NCBI RefSeq assembly: GCF_014269035.2
Contig: NZ_JABWRP020000030.1
Coordinates: 1 to 49,232, forward strand
From: Pseudomonas vlassakiae
GTDB taxonomy: Bacteria > Pseudomonadota > Gammaproteobacteria > Pseudomonadales > Pseudomonadaceae
Direction of reading: 5' to 3'
DNA: 49,232 nucleotides
The translations under genes were made by a program, and so were the position numbers. Every line of letters begins with the position of its first letter. Position 1 is the first letter of the stretch. This document shows, piece by piece, positions 25,658-34,767 of this stretch. Under the pieces are notes generated by a model. The model worked only from the letters and a program-made list of their open reading frames with translations. It had not been told where the DNA came from and did not search any database.

Positions 25658-25777
25658 CTGTGGGAGCGGCCTTGCGTCGCGAAAGGGCTGCAAAGCAGCC
25701 CCAGCAATTTATGCATTTGCGCTGAAACCGCGGGGCTGCTGCGCAGCCCTTTCGCGACGCAAGGCCGCTCCCACAGG
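25658..25777. repeat. Inverted REP pair with flanking hairpins
   Basis: Left copy 25658-25702 and right copy 25732-25777 are near-perfect inverse complements (TGTGGGAGCGGCCTTGCGTC core with GGGGCTGC hairpins), separated by 29 bp. They lie between the convergent epimerase and SDR genes. The class is the same as at 17293-17413. Confidence 0.8.
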
Positions 25778-25798
25778 TCTGGTGGCAGGGCCCTCGGA

Positions 25799-26566
25799 TC
25801 AGTCCCTGGTAGAGCGGTCGATCGACAGCCCCGCGAAGTCCTGGCGCACCGGCATCAGCTCAAGGCTGTTGATGTTGATGTGCGCCGGCTGGTTGAGGAT
25901 CCAGAAGATGGTCTCGGCGATGTCCTGCGGCTGGATCGGCTCAGCCCCGGCATAGGTGGCGTCATACTTGGCCTGGTCACCGCCATGGCGCACCAGCGAA
26001 AACTCGCTTTCGCACAGGCCCGGCTCGAGGTTGCTCACCCGCACGCCAGTGCCGCGCAGGTCGCAGCGCAGGCTCAGCGAGAACTGGCCGACAAAGGCCT
26101 TGGTGCCGCCATACACGTTGCTGCCCGGGTACGGGTAGTTGCCCGCTACCGAACCCACGTTGAGGATCGACGCACCACGGCCGTAGGCGATCAGACGTGG
26201 CAGCAGCAGGCGGGTGGTGTACATCAGGCCTTTGATGTTGGTGTCGACCATGGTCTCCCAATCGTCCAGGCTGCAGTTCTGCGCTGCGTCCACACCCAGC
26301 GCCAGGCCGGCGTTGTTGACCAGGCCGCGAAGCTTCTCGAAGCCGGCCGGCAGGTTGGCCACGGCTTGCTCCATGGCTTTGCGGTCACGCACGTCGACAA
26401 CCAGGCCGTGCACGTCGGTCTTGGCCGACAGTTCGGCACACAGGGCATCCAGGCGATCCTTGCGACGGCCGGTGAGTATCAGCTTCCAGCCGGCTTCGGC
26501 AAAGCGGCGAGCGGTGGCCTCGCCAAAACCGGAAGTCGCGCCGGTAATGAATACGGTGGATGTCAT
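25799..26566 (-). CDS. NADP-dependent SDR oxidoreductase, YdfG-like
   Basis: 255 aa classical short-chain dehydrogenase. Cofactor loop TGATSGFG (8-15), NNAG at 84-87, catalytic S139, Y152 and K156 (YGGTK). An Arg pair just after strand 2 (GRRKDR, 33-38) favours NADP(H). Closest to YdfG/serine-3-dehydrogenase-type enzymes that oxidise small 3-hydroxy acids. GAGGAATCGAGC precedes the ATG. Monocistronic; faces the DnaA-box-rich region. Confidence 0.88.
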   Translation of the reverse strand: MTSTVFITGATSGFGEATARRFAEAGWKLILTGRRKDRLDALCAELSAKTDVHGLVVDVRDRKAMEQAVANLPAGFEKLRGLVNNAGLALGVDAAQNCSLDDWETMVDTNIKGLMYTTRLLLPRLIAYGRGASILNVGSVAGNYPYPGSNVYGGTKAFVGQFSLSLRCDLRGTGVRVSNLEPGLCESEFSLVRHGGDQAKYDATYAGAEPIQPQDIAETIFWILNQPAHININSLELMPVRQDFAGLSIDRSTRD

Positions 26567-27161
26567 GCTCGATTCCTCACGGTAGGTTTTCCTAGACAGC
26601 TTTGCAGCATGCCCGCGACGCGCCTTTGCAGCAAGCCGTCGAGGTCGCTGTTCATTTTTTGATCATGTGCTTCAAACCCTTGTGGCAGAGGGCTCGACGC
26701 CAGCTATACGCATGTTATCCACAAGGCTTTCCCCACGGATTGGGGGCAACTTGTCGCCTGCGCGGAACCCTTTCAGCTTGCCAGGGTCGGTGGATAGCTT
26801 TCCGGTGATGGCGCAACGCTTTCAAGCATGCCGCCTACAGCGGTCTGTCCAATGCTTTTTCACAGAGTTATCCACAGGAAAACAAGCGCAATCCAAAGGC
26901 GTTCACCGGTGAATAAATGCCGCTGAGAACAGACACCGAGGGTAACTGATCAAATTATGACCAGAGCCTTGCAGGCCTTGTGAATAAAGGGATAGCGCGA
27001 GATGCCACCATGTTTTCCACAGGCGGCTCCACATTAATCGTGGACAAGATCTGCCCTGTGGAAACAAAGGCTTGCGGGGGGATCGTAGCGTGGCGCGAGA
27101 AACATATGCGACAAGTTGTCCACATTGAACAAAGGGGCTGCAGTGCAGCCCCGGCTATCGC
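26567..27161. other. 595-bp gene-free region rich in DnaA boxes
   Basis: No convincing gene. It contains five exact TTWTNCACA boxes: 26715-26723 (+), 26856-26864 (+), 26868-26876 (+), 26979-26987 (-) and 27013-27021 (+). There are also near matches at 26908-26916 (-, TTATTCACC) and 27116-27124 (+, TTGTCCACA). The region also has AT-richer stretches (for example 26946-26960) unlike its GC-rich surroundings, and a livF terminator at its end. It lies between the starts/ends of an SDR gene and livF and looks like a DnaA-binding locus. Confidence 0.7.
27134..27152 (-). terminator. Hairpin terminator of the liv operon
   Basis: Perfect 8-bp stem GGGGCTGC/GCAGCCCC with loop AGT, 10 bp past the livF stop on the minus strand, followed there by TTTG. 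Confidence 0.65.
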
Positions 27162-27878
27162 TCAATGCCCGCCGAGATACGCGTTGCGGACCTCTTCGTT
27201 GACCAGCAGTTCCTGCCCCGTCCCGCTCATGCGGATTTGCCCGTTGACCATCACGTAAGCCCGGTCCGACAGCTTCAGCGCATGGTTGGCGTTCTGTTCC
27301 ACCAGGAAGATCGTCATCCCGCTCCTGGCCAGCTCGCGCAGGGTCGCGAAGATCTGCTTGACCACGATCGGCGCCAGCCCCAGCGATGGCTCGTCCAGCA
27401 ACAGCAGCTTCGGCCGGCTCATCAGTGCCCGGGCAATAGCCAGCATCTGCTGTTCGCCACCGGACATGGTCATGGCCCGCTGGTTACGCCGCTCCTTCAG
27501 GCGCGGGAACAGCTCGAACATGCGCTGCATGTCTTCAGCAGCGTACTTGTCGCCGATGGGGATGGTCCCCATCATCAGGTTCTCTTCAACCGTCATGTCG
27601 GGAAACACCCGGCGCCCTTCCGGCGATTGGGCAATGCCATTGGAGGCAATGTAGTGCGACGACTTGCGGGTGATGTCGGTGCCCCGGTAGACGATATGCC
27701 CCGCCGCCGCCCGCGGCTGGCCGAAGATCGACATCAGCAGGGTCGACTTGCCGGCGCCGTTGGCACCGATCAGGCTCACCGTCTCGCCTTCGTTGATGTG
27801 CATCGAGACCTTTTTCAGCGCCTGGATCGGCCCGTAGAAGACGTCCAGGTCCTTCAGTTCGAGAATGGGTGCACTCAT
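27162..27878 (-). CDS. livF: Branched-chain amino-acid ABC transporter, ATPase LivF/BraG
   Basis: 238 aa. Walker A GANGAGKST (38-46), signature MSGGEQQMLAIARAL, Walker B LLLLDEPSLGL, switch-His region VEQNANHAL. Forms the ATPase pair with LivG. The ATG overlaps the livG stop by 4 nt (ATGA). Last gene of livKHMGF, followed by a hairpin terminator. Confidence 0.95.
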   Translation of the reverse strand: MSAPILELKDLDVFYGPIQALKKVSMHINEGETVSLIGANGAGKSTLLMSIFGQPRAAAGHIVYRGTDITRKSSHYIASNGIAQSPEGRRVFPDMTVEENLMMGTIPIGDKYAAEDMQRMFELFPRLKERRNQRAMTMSGGEQQMLAIARALMSRPKLLLLDEPSLGLAPIVVKQIFATLRELARSGMTIFLVEQNANHALKLSDRAYVMVNGQIRMSGTGQELLVNEEVRNAYLGGH

Positions 27879-28750
27879 ACCAGTTCCTCTTCGTCTGCAC
27901 CCAGATAGGCGGCGATCACCGTCGGGTTGTGGCGGATATCCTGCGGCGCGCCTTCGGCAATCACGTTGCCGTGATCGAGCACGACGATGTGGTCGGAAAT
28001 GCTCATGACCATGCCCATGTCGTGTTCGATCAGCACCACGGTGATGTCATGCTCGTCACGCAGCACGCGGATCATCTGGCTCAGGGCTTCGGTCTCCTGC
28101 GGGTTGAGGCCGGCAGCCGGCTCGTCCAGGCAGATGATCTTCGGCCGTGTGCACATGGCCCGGGCGATTTCCAGGCGGCGCTGCTGGCCGTAGGACAGCT
28201 CGCCAGCCAGGCGGTTGGCGCAGTCGACCAGGTCGACCACTTCCAGCCAGTAGAACGCGTGGTCGAGGGCGTCGCTTTCGGCCTTGCGATAGGCCTTGGT
28301 GTTGAGCACCCCGGCCAGCAAGTTGCGGTTGACCCACATGTGCTGGGCCACCAGCAGGTTTTCCACCACCGACATTTCCTTGAACAGGCGAATGTTCTGG
28401 AAGGTTCGCGCCAGGCCGGCGCGGTTGACCAGGTGGGTACCGCCGAACATCTTGTAGTACAGGCGGCTGGCAAAGCGCGCAGGTGATACGAAATCCGCAG
28501 CCTGGAAGCGCTCGCCAAGCAGCTGGATGACGTTGGTGCGGCTGCCGCGCACGTTCAGCTCGATACGCCCGCCACTGGCCTTGTAGAAGCCGGTCAGGCA
28601 GTTGAACACGGTGGTCTTGCCGGCACCATTGGGGCCGATCAGGGCGAAGATCTGGTTGCGCTTGACCTTGAGGCTGACGTCGCTGAGCGCCTTGATGCCG
28701 CCGAACTGCATCATCAGGTTGTCGACCGAGAGAATGATTTCGTCGCTCAT
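27875..28750 (-). CDS. livG: Branched-chain amino-acid ABC transporter, ATPase LivG/BraF
   Basis: 291 aa. Walker A GPNGAGKTT (39-47), signature LSYGQQRRLEIARAM, Walker B IICLDEPAAGLNPQE, switch His in LIEHDMGMV. The insert after Walker A is long, as usual for LivG. ATGA overlaps with livM upstream and livF downstream show tight coupling. Confidence 0.95.
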   Translation of the reverse strand: MSDEIILSVDNLMMQFGGIKALSDVSLKVKRNQIFALIGPNGAGKTTVFNCLTGFYKASGGRIELNVRGSRTNVIQLLGERFQAADFVSPARFASRLYYKMFGGTHLVNRAGLARTFQNIRLFKEMSVVENLLVAQHMWVNRNLLAGVLNTKAYRKAESDALDHAFYWLEVVDLVDCANRLAGELSYGQQRRLEIARAMCTRPKIICLDEPAAGLNPQETEALSQMIRVLRDEHDITVVLIEHDMGMVMSISDHIVVLDHGNVIAEGAPQDIRHNPTVIAAYLGADEEELV

Positions 28751-30048
28751 GGCGCCACTCCTTTACGCGGGGTCACACCGGTACGGCTGATGCGGATCAG
28801 CCCACGCGGTCGCCAGATCATCATCAGCACCATCAGCACGCCGAACAGCAGCACACGGTATTCCGAGAAGCTGCGCAGCAGCTCCGGCGCCACGGTCAGC
28901 ACGAAGGCGGCGATCACCACACCGACGGTCGAGCCCATACCGCCGAGCACGACGATGGCCAGGATCAGTGCCGATTCGAAGAAGGTGAACGACGACGGGT
29001 TGACGAAGCCCTGGTAGGTGGCGAAGAACACCCCGGCAAGGCCCGCGGTGGAAGCACCGAGGGTGAACGCCGAGAGCTTGACCAGCACGTGATTCAGCCC
29101 CATCGAACGGCAGGCGATCTCGTCTTCGCGCAGTGCTTCCCAGGCACGGCCCACGGGCATGCGGGTCAATCGGTGCTTGATGTACAGCACCGCCAGCACG
29201 ACGATGAACAGCACGACGTAGATGAACACGAACTTGAGGTTGGCGTTGTAGTCGATGCCGAGGAACTCATGGATCGGCACCCCGCCGTCCTTGGCCCTGC
29301 GGCCGAACTCCAGGCCGAAGAAGGTCGGCGATGGCGCCGGCATGCCGTTCGGGCCACCGGTGAACGACAGCCAGTTGTTCAGCACCAGGCGGATGATTTC
29401 GCCGAAGCCCAGGGTCACGATCGCCAGGTAGTCACCGTGCATTCGCAGCACCGGGAAGCCGAGGATGCACCCCGCCAGCGCTGCGGCGATGGCCGCCAGC
29501 GGCAGCACGCTCCAGAAGCCCAGGCCGAGGTACTGGTAACCCAGCGCCAGGCCGTAGGCACCGATGGCATAGAACGCCACATAGCCCAGGTCGAGCAAGC
29601 CGGCGAGGCCGACCACGATGTTCAGGCCCAGGCCCAGCAGCACGTAGATGAGGCCGAGGATGACCACGGTCAGCAGGTACTTGTTGGCGAACACCGGGAA
29701 GATGATGGCGATCACCACCAGCGCCGGGATGATGTAGCGCAACCGCGACTTGTAGTCCGGGGCGTTGACGTGCACGCCCGAGCCGCCGCTGTCGAAGCCT
29801 TCGAGCATGCGCCGGCCGGCGGCGGTCTGCACGAAGAGGCTGAGCAGGAAGCGCCCGAGCATCACCCCGCCGACCAGCCACGCCACCCGGCGTGGTTCGG
29901 CGTTGAAGGTGTAGCCGTCGAGCACCACGCCGACGATCGGGCCGAAAACGATGAGCGCCAGCAGGCCAGCGACGAGGGTCTCCAGCAAGCTGCGTTTGAT
30001 ATCGAAACCGTTGGTTTCGGAGGCAGAGGCAATCTTGGCAATCGACAT
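28747..30048 (-). CDS. livM: Branched-chain amino-acid ABC transporter, permease LivM/BraE
   Basis: 433 aa from ATG 30048, preferred because AAGGT lies 6 bp upstream; an in-frame GTG at 30054 overlaps the livH stop. About 10-11 membrane helices. The N-terminal about 100 residues form the LivHM N-terminal domain (DUF3382); the rest is the LivM permease with GLLDLGYVAFYAIGAYGLAL and the coupling motif ALREDEIACRSMGLN. Inner-membrane channel with LivH. Confidence 0.93.
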   Translation of the reverse strand: MSIAKIASASETNGFDIKRSLLETLVAGLLALIVFGPIVGVVLDGYTFNAEPRRVAWLVGGVMLGRFLLSLFVQTAAGRRMLEGFDSGGSGVHVNAPDYKSRLRYIIPALVVIAIIFPVFANKYLLTVVILGLIYVLLGLGLNIVVGLAGLLDLGYVAFYAIGAYGLALGYQYLGLGFWSVLPLAAIAAALAGCILGFPVLRMHGDYLAIVTLGFGEIIRLVLNNWLSFTGGPNGMPAPSPTFFGLEFGRRAKDGGVPIHEFLGIDYNANLKFVFIYVVLFIVVLAVLYIKHRLTRMPVGRAWEALREDEIACRSMGLNHVLVKLSAFTLGASTAGLAGVFFATYQGFVNPSSFTFFESALILAIVVLGGMGSTVGVVIAAFVLTVAPELLRSFSEYRVLLFGVLMVLMMIWRPRGLIRISRTGVTPRKGVAP

Positions 30049-30050
30049 GT

Positions 30051-30965
30051 TCACACCTTAGCCACGAGCGGGCGACCCAGCAGGCCTTGTGGGCGGAAGA
30101 TAAGGATCATCACCAGCAGCGAGAAGCTGAACACGTCCTTGTAGTCGGAGTTGATCAGGCCAGAGAACAGCGACTCGGAAATCCCCAGGATGATCCCGCC
30201 GAGCATGGCGCCAGGCAGCGAACCGATGCCGCCCAGTACTGCGGCAGTGAACGCCTTGATACCGATGATGAAGCCAGCATAGAAGTCGAAGGTGCCGTAG
30301 TTGAGGGTGATCAGCACGCCGGCCAGGGCGGCCATCACCGCGCCGATGACGAACACATAGGAGATGACCCGGTCAGTGTTGATGCCGAGGATCGAGGCCA
30401 TCTTGCGGTCTTGCTGGGTAGCGCGGCACATGCGGCCGAGCTTGGTGTACTTGATCACATAGGTCAGCAGGCCCATACCGACGAACGCCGCCACCAGGAT
30501 GAAGATCTTGGTGTAGGTCAGTTGCACGAAGCCGGTGCCGACCTCGATGCGCATGGCGCCTTCGAGCAGGGTCGGCACGCCTTGCTGGCGGGCACCCTGG
30601 CTGATCTGTGCGTAGTTCTGCAGGATCAGCGAGATACCGATGGCACTGATCAGCGGTGCCAGGCGGGTGGAGTTGCGCAGGGGTTTGTAGGCGATGCGCT
30701 CGATGGTGAAGCCATACACGCCGGTGACGACGATGGTGAACAACAGCGTGCCCAGCATCAGCAGGGGGAACGACTCGATACCGAAGTAAGCCAGCAATGC
30801 CAGGCTGATCGCCGCGAGGTACGCGGAGATCATGTACACCTCGCCGTGCGCGAAGTTGATCATGCCGATGATGCCATAGACCATTGTGTAGCCGATGGCG
30901 ATCAGGCCATAGACCGACCCGAGGGTCAGGCCGTTGACCAGTTGCTGCAGGAAAATACCATCCAT
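30051..30965 (-). CDS. livH: Branched-chain amino-acid ABC transporter, permease LivH/BraD
   Basis: 304 aa with about 8 membrane helices. Family motifs YGIIGMINFAHGEVYMI (about 29-45) and FTAAVLGGIGSLPGAMLGG. It pairs with LivM. It starts 154 bp downstream of livK, and a GC-rich hairpin in that gap may reduce read-through. A GC-rich coding region with no oddities. Confidence 0.95.
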   Translation of the reverse strand: MDGIFLQQLVNGLTLGSVYGLIAIGYTMVYGIIGMINFAHGEVYMISAYLAAISLALLAYFGIESFPLLMLGTLLFTIVVTGVYGFTIERIAYKPLRNSTRLAPLISAIGISLILQNYAQISQGARQQGVPTLLEGAMRIEVGTGFVQLTYTKIFILVAAFVGMGLLTYVIKYTKLGRMCRATQQDRKMASILGINTDRVISYVFVIGAVMAALAGVLITLNYGTFDFYAGFIIGIKAFTAAVLGGIGSLPGAMLGGIILGISESLFSGLINSDYKDVFSFSLLVMILIFRPQGLLGRPLVAKV

Positions 30966-31086
30966 AACGCAATCTCACCTGAGCGAGACTGCACGCGCAG
31001 CGACTACCAGATGCCACGGATGAAGCGGGACTGGCAGCGCAGAACCGTGCAGGTCTCCGAATAAGGACAGGTACCGCAGGGGCAAT

Positions 31087-31108
31087 GGCCCGGACCGGCG
31101 TCCGGGCC
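31087..31108 (-). terminator. Attenuating hairpin between livK and livH
   Basis: Perfect 9-bp stem GGCCCGGAC/GTCCGGGCC with a 4-nt loop, 11-33 bp after the livK stop. There is no U-tract, so partial termination is likely. That would give more binding protein than membrane subunits. Confidence 0.6.
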
Positions 31109-31119
31109 AGCTGCCGTTA

Positions 31120-32256
31120 TTATTTTTGTTTTTCCAGCTGGTGGTACTTGCCGTCCTTGTCCCACTGGTAGACCACGTAGTCGGATACGGTCAGGTCGCC
31201 CTTGCTGTCCCACTTCTTCTCGCCCATGACGGTCTTGACCGGGTTGGCCTTGAGCCACTTGGCGGCGTCTTCGCCCTTGTTCGACTTGGCGCCGTTGAAC
31301 GCGGCGGCCAGCGCCTGCAGCGAAGCGTAGGCGTACAGGGTGTAACCTTCAGGCTCGGTACCGGCCTTGCGGAACTCTTCCACCACCGCCTTGCTGTCCG
31401 GCAGCAGGCGCGGGTCGGCGCCGAAGGTCATGTACACGCCATCGACGTACTGGGCGCCACCGGCGGTGGACACCAGTTCGTCGGTGACGATGCCGTCATC
31501 GGACATGAACTTGACATCCTTCAGGCCCTGCTCGCGCAGCTGGCGCACCAGCGGGCCGGCTTCCGGGTGCAGGCCACCGAAGTAGACCACGTCGGCGCCA
31601 GCCGCACGGATCTTGGTGACCACGGCGCTGAAGTCTTTCTCGCCACGGGTCAGGCCTTCATACAGCACCGGCTTGACGCCACGCTTCTCCAGCTGTGCCT
31701 TGGTGGCATCGGCCAGGCCCTGGCCATAGGTGTCCTTGTCGTGCAGCACCGCGACCTTCTTGCCCTTGAGCACGTCGACGATGTAGTCGCCGGCGACGAT
31801 GCCCTGCTGGTCGTCACGGCCGCACATGCGGAACATGGCAGAAAGGCCGCGCTCGGTAACTTGCGGGTTGGTGGAGCCGGGGGTGATGGCGATCACGCCG
31901 GCTTCGTCATACACCTCGGAAGCCGGGATGGTGTTGGAGGAACAGAAGTGACCGACCACGCCGATCACCTTGTCCTGGTCGACCAAGCGGTTGGCCACGG
32001 CCACGGCCTGCTTTGGCTCGCAGGCGTCATCGCCCTTCACCAGGACGATCTTCTCGCCATTCACGCCACCGGCGGCGTTGATCTTGTCCGCCGCGGCCTG
32101 CGCACCTTTCATGTATTGCTCGCCAAACGCTGCGTTGGCCCCGGTCATCGGGCCCGCGACGCCGATCTTGACGTCGGCCTGAACATACGAAGAAACACCC
32201 AAGGCCGTGGCGATGGCCAGAGCCAGGAAACCCTTCTTGTAAAACGTCTGCGACAT
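31120..32256 (-). CDS. livK: Branched-chain amino-acid binding protein LivK/BraC
   Basis: 378 aa. Signal peptide 1-27 (ends SSYVQA), then a type I periplasmic binding protein with the Leu/Ile/Val-binding pattern (VKIGVAGPMTGANAAFGEQ; GHFCSSNTIPASEVYDEAG; ITPGSTNPQVT). Paired cysteines in the first lobe match LivK. First gene of livKHMGF, with AGGAG before the ATG and a sigma-54-type promoter about 60-75 bp upstream. Confidence 0.95.
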   Translation of the reverse strand: MSQTFYKKGFLALAIATALGVSSYVQADVKIGVAGPMTGANAAFGEQYMKGAQAAADKINAAGGVNGEKIVLVKGDDACEPKQAVAVANRLVDQDKVIGVVGHFCSSNTIPASEVYDEAGVIAITPGSTNPQVTERGLSAMFRMCGRDDQQGIVAGDYIVDVLKGKKVAVLHDKDTYGQGLADATKAQLEKRGVKPVLYEGLTRGEKDFSAVVTKIRAAGADVVYFGGLHPEAGPLVRQLREQGLKDVKFMSDDGIVTDELVSTAGGAQYVDGVYMTFGADPRLLPDSKAVVEEFRKAGTEPEGYTLYAYASLQALAAAFNGAKSNKGEDAAKWLKANPVKTVMGEKKWDSKGDLTVSDYVVYQWDKDGKYHQLEKQK

Positions 32257-32316
32257 GAGGTGGTGCTCCTAGAGTTTTTTTTGGTTGGCACTACAACTTC
32301 TCAGCCCTGTGCTCAG

Positions 32317-32332
32317 AGCAAGGGCCGTGCCA
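32317..32332 (-). promoter_or_regulatory. Sigma-54 (-24/-12) promoter of livK
   Basis: On the minus strand TGGCACGGCCCTTGCT, a full match to TGGCACG-N4-TTGCW with GG and GC 10 bp apart. Transcription would start near 32305, about 50 nt upstream of livK. It suggests RpoN control of branched-chain amino-acid uptake. Confidence 0.75.
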
Positions 32333-32618
32333 TCGGTTTTGTCTTCCGGGAAAACACACTGCAGAGGTCGCCCCAAGGCGACCGACGGCCTTTCCTTTAT
32401 TGAGCGTGCAACCGTCTGCCACGCGGCAGGCGCCACCCTACGTACAGACAAGGCGCAACCAGCAAGTGCCATCATTGCAACCCCGGCAAGTGTTTACGTG
32501 CAACCACCCTGTAACAGTGGACGTCACCGAAGTGCACACCGCTGGTGCGCAACTGCTACAGGCAGCACTGTTTCAAGGCTAGCGGGTGCACGGAAAAAGC
32601 CACTAGTTTTGGCGGTTA

Positions 32619-32653
32619 AGCCCCTTTCGCAGGCTCGCCCGCTCCCAGAGAGG
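32619..32653. repeat. Degenerate REP element
   Basis: Single copy resembling the REP core (CCCCTTTCGCAGGCTCGCCC then GCTCCCAGAGAGG) with several changes. No inverse partner close by. Confidence 0.45.
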
Positions 32654-32725
32654 CCGGCCCAGACACAACAGGATCGAAAAGACTGGCACAATGTCCACCA
32701 TTCGCCGTTTCCGGAGCCACCTTTG

Positions 32726-33931
32726 ATGAGCGAGAGCGCATTCGCCGAGCGCATCGTGCACAACCTGCTCGACACCGACTTCTACAAGCTCACCATGATG
32801 CAGGGCGTGCTACACAACTACCCGGACGCCGACGTCGAATGGGAATTCCGCTGCCGCAACGGCGAGGACCTGCGCCCCTACCTAGGCGAGATTCGCCACC
32901 AGCTGGAACGTCTCAGTGACCTGACGCTGGATGATGGCCAGCCGGCCTTCCTCGAACGCATCAGCTTCCTCAAGCCCGACTTCCTGCGCTTTCTGCGCCT
33001 GTTCCGCTTCAACCTGCGCTATGTGCGCCTTGGCATCGACAACGAGCAGCTGTACCTGCGCCTGAAAGGCCCCTGGCTGCACGTGATCCTGTTCGAAGTG
33101 CCGCTACTGGCCATCATCAGCGAGGTGCGCAACCGCCATCTGCACCCGCGCATGCGCCTGGCCGAAGCCCGCGATCAGCTGTACCGCAAGTTCGACTGGC
33201 TGCGCGCCCACGCCAGCGACGACGAGCTGGCCGAGCTGCAGGTGGCCGACTTCGGTACCCGCCGGCGCTTTTCCAGCCGTGTGCAGGAGGACGTGGTGCG
33301 TGTGCTGCGCGACGACTTCCCGGGCCGCTTCGTCGGCACCAGCAATGTCGACCTGGCCTGGAAACTGGATATCAAGCCACTGGGCACCATGGCCCACGAG
33401 TGGATCATGGCCCACCAGCAACTCGGCCCACGGCTGATCGACAGCCAGATCGCCGCCCTGGACTGCTGGGTCCGCGAGTACCGAGGGCTGCTCGGCATCG
33501 CCCTGACCGACTGCATCACCATGGATGCCTTCCTCAACGATTTCGACTTGTACTTCGCCAAGCTGTTCGACGGCCTGCGGCATGACTCGGGCGAGCCGGT
33601 GGCCTGGGCGGAAAAGGCCATCGCCCATTACCAGAAGCTGGGTATCGACCCGATGACCAAGACCCTGGTGTTCTCCGATGGGCTCAACCTGACCCGCTCA
33701 CTGGAAATCTTCCGTGCCCTGCGCGGTCGCATCAATGTCAGCTTCGGTATCGGCACCAACCTTACCTGTGACATCCCGGGTGTGGCGCCCATGAACATCG
33801 TGCTTAAAATGACCGACTGCAACGGCTCGCCGGTGGCGAAGATTTCGGACGAGGCCGCCAAGACCCAGTGCCGTGACCACAACTTCGTCGCCTACCTGCG
33901 TCACGTATTCAAAGTCCCCAGCAAGGAGTAA
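32726..33931 (+). CDS. pncB: Nicotinate phosphoribosyltransferase
   Basis: 401 aa from ATG 32726 (the longer open frame upstream lacks family sequence). N-terminal LLDTDFYKLTMMQGV is the family hallmark. The phosphorylated catalytic His lies in GTMAHEWIMAHQ (about 217-228). It converts nicotinate and PRPP to nicotinate mononucleotide with ATP. Followed 3 bp later by nadE, so both steps of NAD salvage/synthesis lie in one operon; NadD is not in the window. Confidence 0.95.
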   Translation: MSESAFAERIVHNLLDTDFYKLTMMQGVLHNYPDADVEWEFRCRNGEDLRPYLGEIRHQLERLSDLTLDDGQPAFLERISFLKPDFLRFLRLFRFNLRYVRLGIDNEQLYLRLKGPWLHVILFEVPLLAIISEVRNRHLHPRMRLAEARDQLYRKFDWLRAHASDDELAELQVADFGTRRRFSSRVQEDVVRVLRDDFPGRFVGTSNVDLAWKLDIKPLGTMAHEWIMAHQQLGPRLIDSQIAALDCWVREYRGLLGIALTDCITMDAFLNDFDLYFAKLFDGLRHDSGEPVAWAEKAIAHYQKLGIDPMTKTLVFSDGLNLTRSLEIFRALRGRINVSFGIGTNLTCDIPGVAPMNIVLKMTDCNGSPVAKISDEAAKTQCRDHNFVAYLRHVFKVPSKE

Positions 33932-33934
33932 CCC

Positions 33935-34762
33935 ATGCAAGCGGTTCAGCAGGAAATTGCCCAGGCGCTGAAAGTACAGCCGCCGTTCGCCGACGCCGCT
34001 GCGCTCGAGGCCGAAGTCGCCCGGCGCGTGGCGTTCATCAAGGACTGCCTGGCCAATGCCCGGCTCAAGACCCTGGTGCTGGGCATCAGCGGCGGCGTCG
34101 ATTCGCTGACTGCCGCCCTGCTCGCCCAGCGCGCCATCAACGAGCTGCGTGCCGAAACCGGCGACCAGGCCTACACCTTCATCGCCGTGCGCCTGCCGTA
34201 CCAGGTACAGCATGACGAGCACGACGCCCAGGCCTGCCTCGAGGTGATCAAGGCCGATGAAGTGCACACCGTGGATATCGCCCCGGCCGTGCGTGCATTG
34301 GCAGCGGAAGTGGCGGAGTTGAAGAACGGCTCGCCAACCCTGGTGGACTTCGTGGTCGGCAACGTCAAGGCACGGACGCGCATGGTCGCCCAGTACACCA
34401 TCGCCGGCGCTCGCGCAGGCCTGGTGATAGGCACCGACCACGCCGCCGAGGCGGTGATGGGCTTCTTTACCAAGTTCGGTGACGGCGCTTGCGACCTGGC
34501 GCCGCTGAGCGGGTTGGTGAAGAACCAGGTGCGGGCGATCGCACGCAGCTTCGGCGCGCCGGAGTCGCTGGTGGAGAAGGTGCCGACTGCCGACCTGGAA
34601 GACCTGGAACCGGGCAAGCCGGACGAAGCGTCCCATGGCGTGACCTACCAACAGATCGATGCCTTCCTCCATGGGCAGCCGGTGGATCAGGCAGCGTTCG
34701 ACATCATCGTCGCCACCTACCGCAAGACCCAGCACAAGCGCGAACTGCCGTTCGCCCCGTGA
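33935..34762 (+). CDS. nadE: Ammonia-dependent NAD synthetase
   Basis: 275 aa, single-domain form without a glutaminase domain. PP-loop SGGVDS at 52-57. Amidates deamido-NAD to NAD with ATP and ammonia. GGAGTAACCC lies directly after the pncB stop, showing an operon. A strong bidirectional terminator follows. Confidence 0.95.
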   Translation: MQAVQQEIAQALKVQPPFADAAALEAEVARRVAFIKDCLANARLKTLVLGISGGVDSLTAALLAQRAINELRAETGDQAYTFIAVRLPYQVQHDEHDAQACLEVIKADEVHTVDIAPAVRALAAEVAELKNGSPTLVDFVVGNVKARTRMVAQYTIAGARAGLVIGTDHAAEAVMGFFTKFGDGACDLAPLSGLVKNQVRAIARSFGAPESLVEKVPTADLEDLEPGKPDEASHGVTYQQIDAFLHGQPVDQAAFDIIVATYRKTQHKRELPFAP

Positions 34763-34767
34763 AAACG

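Larger units (their letters stand above)
32257..32725. other. 469-bp intergenic region between livK and pncB
   Basis: Holds the sigma-54 promoter of livK (32317-32332), a perfect 7-bp hairpin GGTCGCC...GGCGACC (32366-32383) and a degenerate REP element (32619-32653). The pncB start has no clear Shine-Dalgarno other than CGGAGCC. I find no gene; promoter hexamers for pncB are not convincing. Confidence 0.55.

Noticed and set aside
26567..27161. oriC
   Set aside because: DnaA boxes are present, but none of the usual Pseudomonas oriC neighbours (rpmH, dnaA, dnaN, gyrB) are, and no clear AT-rich 13-mer set is seen.
26980..27258. Open frame of 92 codons in the DnaA-box region overlapping livF
   Set aside because: No Shine-Dalgarno, no recognisable sequence, and it runs antisense into livF.
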